DNA of 64,000 nt. It comes from Ricinus communis (taxonomy: Eukaryota > Streptophyta > Magnoliopsida > Malpighiales > Euphorbiaceae). The notes below the pieces were generated by a model, which made no database searches, was not told the DNA's origin, and worked only from the letters and a program-made list of their open reading frames with translations. Position numbers and translations under genes: made by a program. The stretch's first letter is position 1, and each line of letters starts with the position of its first letter. Location: the NCBI RefSeq assembly GCF_019578655.1, contig NC_063261.1, positions 1,426,001-1,490,000 of the forward strand, read 5' to 3'. This document shows, piece by piece, positions 23,500 to 35,102 of this stretch.

Positions 23500-24400
23500 C
23501 ATGGAAAAGCTCGGTCGACCAAATAGCGAGGACACTCTCGAGCCATATGTCCCATCTCACCACACCTAAAACAGCTCCATCGGACGTTAGGCACCGCCCC
23601 CGATGTGACCTACCACACATCCAAACAAGTGCCGGCCCTGTAATCCAGTGTCAGAGCCCCTTTGAACTCCGCCCACTACCACTAAAGCCCTGACCAGGTT
23701 TGAATCCTCGGCTACTCCTCCGATTATGCCTACCCTTTCTGTGGATGCGGTGACTTCTCTGCCCGGCCAGCTGGTCGGTACCGCCAGAGTAACTTCCACT
23801 ACCATAGTACGACACGACAGGCTGCGCACTAGACTGACCCTCAACCCTGGTTTTCTTCTTCCTACAATCGTCAGTCCCTTGACTAAACCCTCGTAGCGTC
23901 ATCTCCATCCCGCCTCGCCATGTCAAGAACTTCTGTGAAGCTGCTCCTCCTAGATTGAACTAAGGAAACAAACTCTGGGCCGAGCCCTGAAATGTATTTG
24001 CTGTTCTTCTGCTCCTCAGTCCCCACAGCATATGGTGCATACCTACTCAGCTGAACAAATTGTCCGGTGTACTCAGCCACAGATGATTCTCCCTTGACTA
24101 ACCTTTCAAACCTCTCCCTGTACTCCTGCCTTACACTGAAAGGGATGAAGTACTCTTCAAATCTGTCTCTGAATTGCCTCCACGATAACCCATCCAGAAA
24201 GGGGCGGATATAATCTCTGAACCACTGGGATGCTATTCCCTTCAAGGAAAACCCGGCCATCTCGATGGTCCTCCCGTCGTAATAAAGGCAAATCAGACGC
24301 CCTCTTTTCAACCTCATCCAAAAAGTCTAGAGGGTCTCCAGCTGTCCCATCAAACTCCACAGGTCTTAACTTGGTATACTCAGACATAGGGACATCGTCC
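23500..24400 (-). pseudogene. gag: gag of G1
   Basis: The frame from 24387 (VEFDGTAGDPLDFLDEVEK) shifts into 24317-23883 (GIASQWFRDYIRPFL, WRQFRDRFEEYFIPFSVRQEY, ERLVKGESSVAEYTGQFVQLSRYAP), the retrotransposon gag domain. The zinc knuckle CFRCGEMGHMARECP (CX2CX4HX4C) is readable on the minus strand near 23533-23578, with a decayed second Cys/His motif just upstream. Multiple frameshifts. Confidence 0.82.
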
Positions 24401-24840
24401 GGATTCCTAATACCGGACCCACTAGCACGGCTTCAGACTGAAAGCACTGGCCGCTGAAAGGCTAGCAACGCTCTAAGGCCCTCGCATCCCGGTCATACTA
24501 GACACAAAAGCCTCATCGGGATTTCACCAAGACCATGTGCCTCCCGAGCCTCGCCTGATCCGGTTGGGCTGCCGAGGCCTACCTCGCCTACGTACCGGGT
24601 CGGGTCCGAGGAGCCGTCCGAGCGTAAAACTCATCTTTACCTTCCTCGGGCCGATGTCACCGCAATGGTTCTCAGATTGGCAAGAGCCGAAAATGAACAA
24701 CAAGCTATTAACCCAACAGACTCTTTAACGATAGCGCAGATACTAGAATCAACAAAACATGCAAGGACATACTCAATTTTTCCTAGTTTCCGCAGTAGTT
24801 TAGAAAGCTAACCTAGGTCAAAGGAAAAACTAAATTAGAA

Positions 24841-24852
24841 GCTCTGATACCA
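24841..24852 (-). other. Primer binding site of G1 (initiator tRNA-Met)
   Basis: Genomic gctctgatacca equals the 3' end of plant initiator tRNA-Met, four bases from the 5' LTR edge at 24857. Confidence 0.92.
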
Positions 24853-24856
24853 ACTT

Positions 24857-25431
24857 TGCCATGACCCACTCTGGGGGCCCGTGATCAAGATTGTGGGAAT
24901 GGGTAGGCTTAAGGCCACCGAAACCCGTAGTAAGCCTTACCAACCCGCAAATCCATATATACAATTAACCAAATATAAAGTAGTCATAATTGTCTTGCAT
25001 AATACATCATCATACTACCAACAGGAGTCAGAATAGTTATATAAATTTTAAAATTTCCTACTGCGGATACTCTAGAGTAAAAATGACAAGTATATAAGTA
25101 CAAGATAATTACCAAAGTCCGAAGAAGAAGAAGTCGGACTGTCGAATGTGCGAAGGCGAAAGTCTTTAACTGTCACCTGAAAAATTTACAACTGAGACTG
25201 TCAGTCTCGGGAGTGAGTTAAAATCAAGTAATCTAAGGACTATTGCAACCTTCACATGATATAATAATTATTTAAAACAATATACCAATTTCTGAACATA
25301 ATTACAATCATAATACATAATCAAACCCCATAATAATAAAATGATAGAAAGGAGAGAGAGTAAATAAATAAAGACATTTTTACTTTCACGATTTCAAATC
25401 AATATATCAACCATAATAAATAAATAAAATA

Positions 25432-25469
<38 letters not shown>

Positions 25470-27047
25470 TACTTTTACGGAACAAGTGGCTCAGTAGAAC
25501 CCTAACTCCAAATTCTATCAGCCATTTTGGCTCTCTTAATCCAATAAGACTGGCGCCCAGAGAGCATAGGTCGACCAGGGACCTTACCTCCAGTCTGGTC
25601 ACTTAAACTTCCAAATAAGCCGGCGCCCAGAGAGCAATGCTCGACCAGGGACCTTTACTCCGGCAAATTTACTCAAATCAGCCCAGAGAGCCATGCTCGA
25701 CCAGGGCAACCCATAAATATCTTATTACATGTCCATGATCATTACCGGTGCGCACGAGGTCCTGATGTAACCCATCAGGCGGCATGTTCTACAAGCCACA
25801 TTTCCCAAATCGCAATCACCACGTTTAATAAATATTATTGTCTAAAGAAGTCATTCAACTATATCAAAATAACGATTAACAATTTTAAAGTAAGACATCA
25901 TGCAACTCATCTGGAAAACTGATAATATTTGATATTATTATAACATTACTATTAATAATATTTATATTATCTTCAATAATCCAGTGAAATTATTTATGTT
26001 GCGATACTAATAACCATATTATGCATAAACTTTCAAAATAACATATTAAATTCAGACTTAGCAATAGTGCAACGATTAAGTGACTTTAACTCACAGATTT
26101 GATGCGTTCCACAGTCCGCTCCTACGCCTCGGGTGGAGTCAAGGGAAGACTGAATTATCTAATAACAAAAGACATACAATTAATAGACATTCGAAATTTT
26201 TCCTAAACTTAGACCCTAAGGTCGACCGCCTAGAATTAAATTGGACTCGAGGATTCTCACGAAATTGTGAACCTCCCTAAATTACGGATATTTACCCCCG
26301 TAAACGGGTCCAGACCCTGCCAAAACATATCGTATATGCCGAATTTAATAACAGGAGCCGGGCCACAAAACGCATTAATATTTTCCCGACTCCAAAACAC
26401 CACAATCCAAACAATTTAATTTGATTTATTTTTAAACTACCCAACACAAGCAATTAATAGCCACAATAACTTTCTAATATTAAAACAAAATTTTCAGAGT
26501 CTAAAATAAAATTATACCGAGTTAAAAATTAAAATATTTCGCTGTCTAGAAAACAGGTCCGGCCCGCCAAAGGTTGTCGAATTCAAACCGGCGCCTCAAG
26601 CTCAAGTTGGGAGTCCTAAGTACAAGAGTTTTGGCCGGAAAGTGGCCTTGGAGAAGGCGGATCGGGGCCGGAAAGTCGCCGCTCACGCGACACTTCCCAA
26701 GGCTGCCGGCAAGGACTTTCCGACGGAGGAGGGTTGCTTCCAGTGGTTTTTGGGGGTGAGGAACTCGTTCGATGCCGATCGCCAAAACACGGCAGAGAGG
26801 GCGAACGGCAGCCCCCTTGTTCTTGACAACGCCGACGGAAAGGAGGAAAGGGAAGGGAGCTCGCAGAGCTGGAAGGGAGGAAGGCGCTGCGGCCAGGGAA
26901 GAGTGGGTCACAGGAAGAGAAGAAAATGGGGAAAGGGGAAAGGAAGAGGGAGGAAGGAAAGAGAGAGAGGGAGAAGAAAAAGAGAGCTTTTTTTTTTAAT
27001 ATATATATATATATAGAATTATTATTATTACAACTAAGGGTGTTACA
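24857..27047 (-). repeat. 5' LTR of G1
   Basis: 2191 bp, partner of 17655-19894. It is slightly shorter because of small deletions, mostly in the GC-rich block (26540-26900) and in the (TA)n tracts at 25435-25466 and 27000-27015. Confidence 0.92.
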
Positions 27048-27052
27048 GTGGA
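27048..27052. repeat. Target-site duplication of G1, right copy (gtgga)
   Basis: Matches 17650-17654. Confidence 0.9.
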
Positions 27053-27424
27053 GAGCCAAGATATCGATTTCCCAAATCATACCATTTATGAACTTAATAT
27101 TAATCGGAAGATTTTAGTCTTTATTAGGTCTCACTAGCATATATCCATTTTAAACATACATCCCATGCATATCAAAGCGGATAAATAAACTCAGATGATT
27201 ATAAACCTTGGCATACCAAGGTGAAATAAGATTACAAAACCAAAAGGTGCCAAAATAATTAATTACAACCCTAATGTAGATAATTAAATTTACAAATCAT
27301 AAGAATAGATTAAAGAAACACATCAAATGGATTTCTAAGCCCAAAATCATCCTTACATGCAATCAAATTAACTTTTTCTATCTAATACTCATTGAGTTAT
27401 CAAAAATCCTCAATTATCAATAAG
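27053..27424 (-). other. Decayed gag/leader part of element K, right portion
   Basis: AT-rich sequence between G1 and the Copia primer site. By position it is the Copia leader and start of gag. No open frame or recognisable motif. Confidence 0.5.
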
Positions 27425-27439
27425 TTGGCTCTGATGCCA
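27425..27439 (-). other. Primer binding site of element K
   Basis: Genomic ttggctctgatgcca matches the 3' end of initiator tRNA-Met with one mismatch (g for a). It lies four bases from the LTR edge at 27444 and fixes K as minus strand. Confidence 0.88.
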
Positions 27440-27459
27440 CTATTGCAAAAAACATATGC

Positions 27460-27471
27460 AGTGGCGCAGCG
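27460..27471 (-). promoter_or_regulatory. Second tRNA-Met-complementary box in U5 of K
   Basis: Genomic agtggcgcagcg is identical to 12 bases near the 5' end and D-arm of plant initiator tRNA-Met. The element RNA is therefore complementary to the same tRNA at two places, here and at the primer site 20 bases away. A role in primer annealing is inference. Confidence 0.6.
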
Positions 27472-27837
27472 TAAACTCCAAATATTTTACATCTCATAGA
27501 AATTAAGGTTACAAGTTGCAATTGAGGATTTAAGTTGAGAAAACGAAATAACTTTTCTTTTATGAATGTGAAGAACATAAAGAAAAAGACTACAACCTTC
27601 GAAGAGTAGAATTCAATTCTTGATTATTGATAATGTTTCTGTTAGAGAATCAAATAGAGTTTCGTAATTGTAAATCCTTTATATTATGTCACACAACCAA
27701 CCTCAAGCAAAGCTATTCAATTCTTGAAGATGAAGAACTCCTTCTCCTCTCTCTAATTTCCTACTATGATAACCTTGTTATGATAGTAGGTATGTCGATT
27801 ATCTTTCTTCTTCTTATTATAATAGGAGCAAGAAACT

Positions 27838-27848
27838 CTATTATATAG
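27838..27848 (-). promoter_or_regulatory. TATA box in LTR of K
   Basis: Minus-strand CTATATAATAG lies about 40 bases downstream of the hairpin-repeat array and about 400 bases before the LTR end. Confidence 0.55.
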
Positions 27849-27885
27849 TATTAAGGATTCATAATCCTTAACACAGTTGTACAAA

Positions 27886-28061
27886 CACATATCATTATAA
27901 AACTCTTTTGTGATGACATATGTCAAGTAGTATTGACACATGTCATCATAAAACTCTTTTGTGATGACACGTCTCAAGCTATAATGACACCACGTGTCAA
28001 GCTGCTTTCTTAACACATGTCATCATAAGACCCTTTTGGTGATAACACGTGTTACAGTACT
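27886..28061 (-). repeat. Hairpin/G-box tandem repeat array in LTR of K, inner part
   Basis: Units of about 50 bases of the form acatgtcatcataaaactc...gatgacacgtgtcaagc. CACGTG cores lie at 27991 and 28046. The array continues at 44464 on the other side of G2. Confidence 0.8.
28057..28061. repeat. Target-site duplication of G2, left copy (gtact)
   Basis: Identical to 44459-44463. Confidence 0.9.
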
Positions 28062-29036
28062 TGTCACACCCCCATTACATGCTAACCAATAGACATTAGC
28101 CATGAAGCATACAGGCGTCGTAGAATATATACTACATGTAGATAAGTCAATATGCAGGATGTTAAGAATCAAGACACAAGGTTATTAACATATAAACATA
28201 TGATTATACTTAAACATCATTTAACAAGTATTCAAAACATCTTCTTATGCCTTATAAGGCATACTTCCATATATATCACATAACTGCATACAAAATGTAT
28301 CAGGAGGAGACTCCACAAAACTGGCCCAACCTGACAGAACTGCTAAAAGCTAGATTTCGGATACAACCAACGGATGCACTACTATTTACAAACCTGAAAA
28401 GAAAAATTTTGGAGAGGGGTGAACCTCTAGCTCAGTAAATAAATAATCAACATAATTTATATCACATACACTTCATACAATTTCCACCCAATCACATAAC
28501 TTACCATGATTCATAGTTTAGGTATAAATTCATACCATTCTACTCAATTCATTACAACCATCATAGAAGAAATACAATTCAACAATTATGGTTAGTTCTC
28601 ACTAGGATCCCCTTTAATGTACGCTCGCCTCATCCTCACCCATCGACACGTAAGTCGCCTCGCCTCATCCTCACATTATACACTTTTATAGCCTCTCTAG
28701 GCTTTAGCCTCCCAAGGCTTTATATAAATATATATATTTTTCACAGGGGAATCCACCATTCACATGCACATATGCACTTAACATCACAATTCAATTATTT
28801 CACTTATATCATATTCAAGCAATAACAATTGTTCCACTCAACACCAATCATTTCCATCTCATTCATTCAAACATAAATAATATTAAGCAAACGCAACCAT
28901 TCGCGGAACATTTGATTAAATATATGAACATAGCAAATATTAACTATTTACTTACTCAAAATACACTTATTCCTTCAGCATATAAGAACCTCCTTTCTCC
29001 ACAACTTCCTTTCCAGGCCTTTGAGCACCTGTTAAC
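28062..29036 (-). repeat. 3' LTR of G2, left part
   Basis: Starts tgtcacaccccc and is interrupted at ttaac by element F. It resumes at 35982 and ends 37311. It matches 42166-43130 with small differences, including about 20 extra bases near 28425-28445. Confidence 0.92.
29032..29036. repeat. Target-site duplication of F, left copy (ttaac)
   Basis: The right copy is at 35977-35981. The uninterrupted site, cctgttaacacattc, is present in the other LTR of G2 near 43118-43132, which proves the insertion. Confidence 0.95.
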
Positions 29037-29909
29037 TGATAGGAAATCATCAGCTTAGCAACCACACACCCCAATAACTAATGAGTTATGATACATATGA
29101 ATGCAAGAATACACCCTCCAATCAAGATGATTCCAAAACCTAAGGATCTCCTCAAGTGAAGATAGGAAAAACTAGTTCCAACAATGAAACTAGCACTTAA
29201 ATTCAACTCCAAACGCCACAAACCAAGTATGATTTGATAAGTTATGAATCAAACACAAGATTTTGGTTAGAGAACGCCACAAACTAAAAATAGTTTCATA
29301 AGTTCAAAGTTCATGCAAGAACTTAAGCAAAAACACTCACAAAGAGCAAACGAAGATTATCATTCCAAATTCTATATTTACAAATGGATTTGGCTTTGAT
29401 ATTTATAGCCAAAACAAGACAAAGAAACCTAAATGGATGTCTTTTGAGCTTCCCCACGTTTCTTCCTTTAATTCCCCTTAAAACTTATTAAAAGTGGCTG
29501 TTTTTACATTGATGTCACTCATTTTTGTAACTCCCAAATGACAACTAATTATGTGCATCCATTTTGTAACTCCAAATTATGACTAATTATGTGCATCTAT
29601 TTTGTAACTCTAAAAGACAACTAATCACACCATAACTTAAGAGAAACCTAATAAAATGAAAATAAAAAAAAAGCTTCAAATGAATCTTATTGGACCTATG
29701 AGTTCAGCCCAAACTTATTGCACTAAATTGATGATTTTGGATCCTTTTGCAATCCTAAATCTTGGATCGAGCCTTGTTGTGTTTGAACACTCCAAATGTC
29801 TTTAATTAAGCCCAACAAAGCTTCTTGCATACTTTTGGACTTGGATCTTGTCATTGGACCTCCTTGAAAGCTTAAAGGATCATTTGTAATTCTTGTCTTT
29901 ATTGCATCA
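29037..29909 (-). repeat. 3' LTR of F
   Basis: 873 bp, from tgataggaaatc to attgcatca. Its inner part encodes the pol tail. Confidence 0.95.
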
Positions 29910-29941
29910 TTCCCTCTCTCCTCGTAAGGATTCGTCCTCAA
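29723..29941 (-). pseudogene. pol: pol C-terminal tail of F encoded across purine tract and LTR
   Basis: The open minus frame reads RTNPYEERGNDA across the purine tract and then, inside the LTR, DPLSFQGGPMTRSKSKSMQ and a short hydrophobic/acidic end. The matching arrangement in E suggests a conserved integrase tail (CR motif of CRM elements, inferred). The basic GPMTRS/A segment is the most conserved part. Confidence 0.68.
29910..29923 (-). other. Polypurine tract of F
   Basis: Minus-strand GAGGAGAGAGGGAA adjoins the LTR start TGATGCA. Confidence 0.85.
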
Positions 29942-31323
29942 ATCAGCCTCATTGTCAACTTCATCACCTACATCAAATAAAGAAAGATCAAAGTAACATT
30001 AAAAGAAGCACTCACATTGCCATACTCACTTGGCAAATCTATCTTATAGGCATTGTCATTAATTCTTTCAAGAACTTGGAATGGCCCATCCCTCTTGGCA
30101 TTAATTTAGACTTCCTTTGGCTTGGAAATCTTTCCTTTCTCAAATGTACCCAAACCCAGTCCACTTGGTTCAAATACAACTTTCTTTCTCCCCTTGTTGT
30201 GTTGCTTTTGATATTATTGATTTCTTTTCTCTATTTGAGTACGCACATTCTCATGTAAGCTTTTAACAAATTCAGCTTTTTGCTTGCCTTCAAAATTAGC
30301 CTTATCAATGGGTAATGGCAATAAATCCATTGGAGTTAATGGATTGAACCCATATACAATCTCAAAAGGTGAACAATTTATTGTACCATGAATACTCCTA
30401 TTGTATGCAAACTCAACATGTGGCAAACATTCTTCCCAATTCTTCAAATTTCCTTGAATTATTGCCCTCAATAGTTGTGAGAGAGTCCTATTAACCACCT
30501 CCGTTTGTCCATCCAATTGTGGATGACAAGTTGTTGAGAATAGAAGCTTTGTTCCCATCTTGCTCCAAAGTGTCTTCCAAAAGTGGCTAAGGAACTTGAC
30601 ATCTCTATCATTGACAATTGTCCTTGGAACCCCATGCAATCTTATAATTTCTTTGAAGAACAACCCCGCAATATGAGTTGCATCATCTGTCTTGTGGCAT
30701 GGAATGAAATGTGTCATTTTGCTAAACCTGTCAACAACAACAAAAATAGAATCTTTCCCTCCCCTTGACCTAGGTAATCCTAGAACAAAGTCCATAGAAA
30801 TGTCTACCTAAGGTTCATTAGGTATGGGAAGTGGAGTATACAACCCATGAGGCATCACTTTAGATTTAGCTTGTTTACAAGTGATGTATCTCTCACATAT
30901 TTTTTGAACATCTCTTTTCATTTGTGGCCAAAAGAAATGATTTTCTAAAACATCTAAAGTCTTTCTCTCACCAAAGTGCCCCATCAAACCCCCACCATGT
31001 GCCTCCCTCACAAGCAACTCTCTTAAAGAAGATTGAGGCACGCATAACTTATTTTCTTTAAAAAGAAAACCATCATGTCTATAGAACTTGTCAAACCCCC
31101 CTCTCTCACATGCCCCATATACATTAGCAAAATCCTAGTCTGAATTATATAATTCCTTAATGAACTCAAAACCCAATAATTTTGCATCAAGTGTAGAAAT
31201 TAGAGCATACCTTCTAGATAGAGCATCATCAATAACATTCTCTTTACCTTATTTGTACTTGATGATGTATGGAAAGGATTCAATAAATTCCACCCATTTA
31301 GCATGCCTACGGTTTAGCTTCCC
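29942..31323 (-). pseudogene. pol: Integrase of F
   Basis: The zinc domain is open at 31041-30808 ([12 protein letters not shown], then [11 protein letters not shown]). The first Cys of the CxxC pair is Tyr. TAG at 30808-30810 stands where a Trp is usual. The DDE core is open at 30795-30214: [19 protein letters not shown] and QTEVVNRTL with D-35-E spacing intact. The C-terminal part (about 30210-29945) has at least one frameshift but still reads DWVWVHLRKERFP and VSASFNV. No chromodomain. Confidence 0.87.
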
Positions 31324-32675
31324 TTATCCTTTGAGATATTTCAAAGACTCATGGTCGGTGTGTAGAATGAATTCCTTATACCAAAGATAGTGTTGCCATG
31401 TCTCTAAAACTCTTACCAAAGCATAAAACTCTTTGTCATATGTTGGGTAGTTTAGACTTGGTCCACTTAGCTTCTCACTAAAGAACGCAATTGGTCTTCC
31501 TTCTTGCATCAAGACTCCACCAATACCTAATCCACTTGCATCACACTCAACCTCAAAGGTTTTAGCAAAGTCAGGCAAAGCAAGTAAAGGTGTTGAACTA
31601 AGTTTATCTTTTAGCAAGTTAAAAGCATCATCTTGTTCTTTCCCCCACTTGAAACCCACATTCTTTTTAATGCATTCAGTTAAAGGTGCAACAATTGTAG
31701 AGAAATCCTTAATGAATCTCCTATAAAAGCTAGCAAGGCCATGAAAACTCCTAACATCATGCACACTAGTAGGTTTTGTCCACTCTCTAATTACTTTTAC
31801 TTTTTCTTGATCAACATGAATTCCCTTGTCATTAACAATATATCCAAGAAAAGTAATTTCATTAGTGCAAAAAGTGCATTTCTTAAGATTAGCATATAAT
31901 GTCTCTTGCCTTAACACATCAAAAACCAGCTTTAAGTGTATTACATGCTCATCTAAAGATTTGTTATACACAAGAATATCATCAAAATAAACCACTACAA
32001 ACTTTCCAATGAGAGCGCTCAAAACATGATTCATCAATCGTATAAAAGTACTTGGAGCATTAGTTAAACCAAACGGCATGACTAACCACTCATATAATCC
32101 ATGTTTTGTTTTGAAAGCGGTTTTCCATTCATCACCCTCACGCATTCTTATTTGATGATATCCAGATTTTAAATCCACTTTAGAAAACACACAAGCACCG
32201 TGCAATTCATCCAACATGTCATCTAGCCTAGGTATAGGATGGCGATACTTTACCGTTATTTTGTTGACGGCACGACAATAAATACACATCCTCCATGAAT
32301 CATCTTTCTTAGGCACTAAAATTACAGGAACCGCACAAGGACTCATGCTTTCTCTTACGTACCCCTTATCCATAAGCTCACTCACTTGCCTTTGGATTTC
32401 TTTTGTCTCCTCGGGGTTGCATCTATATGCTGGCCTATTAGGTATGCTTGCACCCGGAATGAAATCAATTTGATGTTCAATTCTAACCGGTGGTAATCCT
32501 TTAGGCACATCTTCGGAAATAGCTCTTCATATTCCTGCAAAAGCTCAAGAACAACACAAGGCAAATCCTTATTAAGATCATTAGAAATCATCAAAACTTC
32601 CTTGTACATGAGTACAAGTAAGGGCTGCCTTAAGGTTAGTGTTCTCCTCACATCACTTAGGCTTTGCATACACAT
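31324..32675 (-). pseudogene. pol: RT-RNase H of F
   Basis: The main frame 32508-31324 has [37 protein letters not shown] and catalytic YFDD (31978-31989). RNase H keeps [18 protein letters not shown] and HTDHES. It closes with TAA at 31324-31326, the same codon position as the TAG in E. The N-terminal part (32675-32510, LLVLMYKE motif) is in another frame, so there are frame changes on both sides. Confidence 0.9.
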
Positions 32676-33483
32676 TCATCTTTCTTTCACTCTCATCTCC
32701 CTTGTTTTCTCTCACCTTGTGTTTCCCATTACACTCACTTTTACCACTTACCTCACCTTTTTCTTTTTTCACTATTTCTTGCTCCCTCCCCTGATATTCC
32801 CCATATGAAGATTCAAGCTCTTCATATTGTTGTTTAATTCTCACTTGATCATCAAAAATGGCCTTGGGAGGTAATGGTCCAAGATTGAACTTTTGTCCAT
32901 CAATAGTCAAGGAATATCGATTCTTGAACCCATCATAAATCACACGCCTATCATATTGCCAAGGTCTTCCCAATAAAACATGTCCGACATACATGGAAAC
33001 CACATCACAAAGCACCTCATCCTTATATCTCCCAATGGAAAAAGAAATCAGCACTTGCTTATTTACCTTCACAACACCACTATCATTCAACCATTGCAAC
33101 TTGTAAGGCCTTGGGTGTTTGGTAGTTGGTAATTTCAATTTCTCCACAAGCAAAGTACTAGTAACATTAGTACAACTTCCACTATCAACAATCATGTTAC
33201 ACAACTTATTAGCAATTAAACAATGAGTATGAAACAAATTCTCACGCTGCTCTCCATGTTCATCGTGTTTACATTGCAAACTAAGTGTGCGTTGTACTAC
33301 TAACACATCCCCTTTAGCATACTCAATATCACTAACATCCTCTAAAGTTGGCATGTCATCATTCTCATCATCATTTTCATTTTCACTTTCAGATTCAACA
33401 ATTCCATCTCTAACAATCATGGCCCTCTTATTAGGGCAATCACGTGCATAATGACCATGTCCAAGACACTTAAAACACTTCAA
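32653..33483 (-). pseudogene. pol: Zinc knuckle, protease and charged linker of F
   Basis: It opens with the nucleocapsid knuckle CFKCLGHGHYARDC. An acidic stretch follows, then the protease active site VDSGSCTNV (about 33170-33195), LQWLND and LLGRPWQYDRR. After it comes a Lys/Glu-rich linker of about 70 residues up to 32653. It is in frame with gag across the stop at 33493. Confidence 0.85.
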
Positions 33484-33492
33484 GCTTCTAGA

Positions 33493-34479
33493 TTAATTAG
33501 CTTGATTCTCAACTTTGTTTTTGCTGCCTATTTCATTTTTATTCTTATTCTCATCCACTTTAGGCTTAGCAAATTTATCATCCTTTTTACTCCAATTCGA
33601 TTTCCAATTAGAAGAACTAGAACTCGAATTAAGTTTAGAATCAAACTTACTTGCACCTTTTCGCTTGAGTTGCCTTTCAATTTTCATGGCCACATTCACC
33701 ATGTCCTCAAGCTCCACATAATGTTGCAACTCCACAAGATCAGCAATATTCTTGTTTAGACCATTCAAGAATCTTGCCATGGTGGCCTCTCTATCCTCCT
33801 CCATATTTGCTTTAATCATAGCCATTTCCATTTCTTTGTGGTACTCCTCCACACTCATGGTTCCTTGCCTTAGAGTTTGCAATCGTTGATGCAAATCTCT
33901 ATAGTAATAGTTAGGAATGAACCTCTTCCTCATGATGCGTTTCATCTCCATCCATGACCCTACGGGTCTTTCTCCATTTCGTCTCCTTTCCTTACACAAT
34001 TGATGCCACCAAACACTAGCGTAATCACAAAACTCAACGGCAGCAAGTTTTACCTTTTTCTCATCCGAATAGTTATGGCATTCGAAGATCATCTCCGCCT
34101 TTTGCTCCCATTCCAAGTAGATATCAGGATCATTCTTTCCTTGAAAGGAAGGAATTTTCATTTTGATGCTGCCTAGGTTGCGATCTACACCATCTTTCCT
34201 TGATCTCCTATTATGTCTCCTAGGATGGTCATCTCCACCAAAAGTGGTTGCTTGGTCATCCTCCAAATCATCTTCGGCATCATAATCCTCTTGTTCAAAG
34301 GCTAGTTGCCTTTCTCTTCTAGGCTCGTTTTGAATTCTTGTAATAGTTTCACCTTGCCTTCTCACACTTTCAACAACATCGTCCATTCGCCTATACATTC
34401 TTTCAAACTCTTTTTGCATTGCTTCCAAAGTTTTCTCAATGGATGCTCCAACACTACTTGAAACTTGTTCTTTTGACAT
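33493..34479 (-). pseudogene. gag: gag of F
   Basis: 328 open residues from the ATG at 34479 (MSKEQVSSSVG). The gag domain carries SIKMKIPSFQGKNDPDIYLEW, FCDYASVWWHQL and RQGTMSVEEYHKEME, closely parallel to E. It ends in TAA at 33493-33495, after which the same frame runs into the zinc knuckle. It is the longest undamaged gag in the window and would encode the particle protein. Confidence 0.9.
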
Positions 34480-35088
34480 TGCGCGAAAAACCTGAAAAAC
34501 AAGTTAGTATAGCCTCACAAAAACACTCGCTCGCGTGTGTCTCTCAATTAAAACGTCACACCGCTCGTGTTTCACTCAAAGTTTTGGCTTTTCTCGATGC
34601 TAGTCTCACCACTATTGCCTTTTACCTCTCTTGCTTTTGCTTTAGGTTCTTAGATGAACTAATCACCTAAACAAACCAAATCAGATTATGGCAATTCAGT
34701 GGAGTGAAAAGAAAAAAAAAAGGTTGGTCTAGATTAAGTTGTTAGGTCAGGCCAAATTTAAAGTAGCTAGACACAAGAAAGCAATAAAATAAAATAATAG
34801 AATAGGATTTCTATGCCGCCCAAACTTTCTTTTTTTTTTTGATCTTCTGATTCTTTTTTTTTTAATGATAATAACACAAGTGAAAAGAAATTATGAACAG
34901 CACAATTTTTTTTAGCAAGCGACAACGAAGTTTTACTTTATGCGCATAAAGGTGTAAACTTTGAAAAGAAAGAGTACTTAGAAGGAAAATATTGAAACAA
35001 GAAGAATTTGGCACAAAAAAAATAAAGAAGATGAGAAACTTTAATAACACACAAAACACAAAGATAAGCAAACCTCAACTTGAAGCAA
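34480..35088 (-). other. Leader of F
   Basis: About 600 bases between gag and the primer site. It is A/T-rich with poly(T)/poly(A) runs at 34830-34865 and 34690-34720. No coding signal. Confidence 0.7.
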
Positions 35089-35100
35089 GCTCTGATACCA
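35089..35100 (-). other. Primer binding site of F (initiator tRNA-Met)
   Basis: Genomic gctctgatacca is two bases from the LTR edge at 35103. Confidence 0.92.
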
Positions 35101-35102
35101 AA

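Larger units (their letters stand above)
17655..27047 (-). mobile_element. Element G1: Tekay/Del-type chromovirus (Ty3/Gypsy)
   Basis: 9393 bp with long LTRs (2240 and 2191 bp), TG...CA ends, the 5-bp duplication gtgga, an initiator tRNA-Met primer site and gag-protease-RT-RNase H-integrase in Gypsy order on the minus strand. The integrase ends in a (damaged) chromodomain. Long LTRs plus a chromodomain fit the Tekay/Del clade. It inserted in the gag/leader part of Copia K. Confidence 0.92.
27444..28061 (-). repeat. 5' LTR of element K, inner part (left of G2)
   Basis: The genomic edge TGCAAAA sits next to the primer site. The LTR is interrupted at the target duplication of G2 and continues at 44464-45943, giving about 2.1 kb in all. 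It holds a TATA box, a tRNA-complementary box and part of a hairpin-repeat array. Confidence 0.85.

Noticed and set aside
27627..27848. Host gene in the Copia K LTR
   Set aside because: The hydrophobic frame overlaps the TATA region of the LTR and has no recognisable domain.
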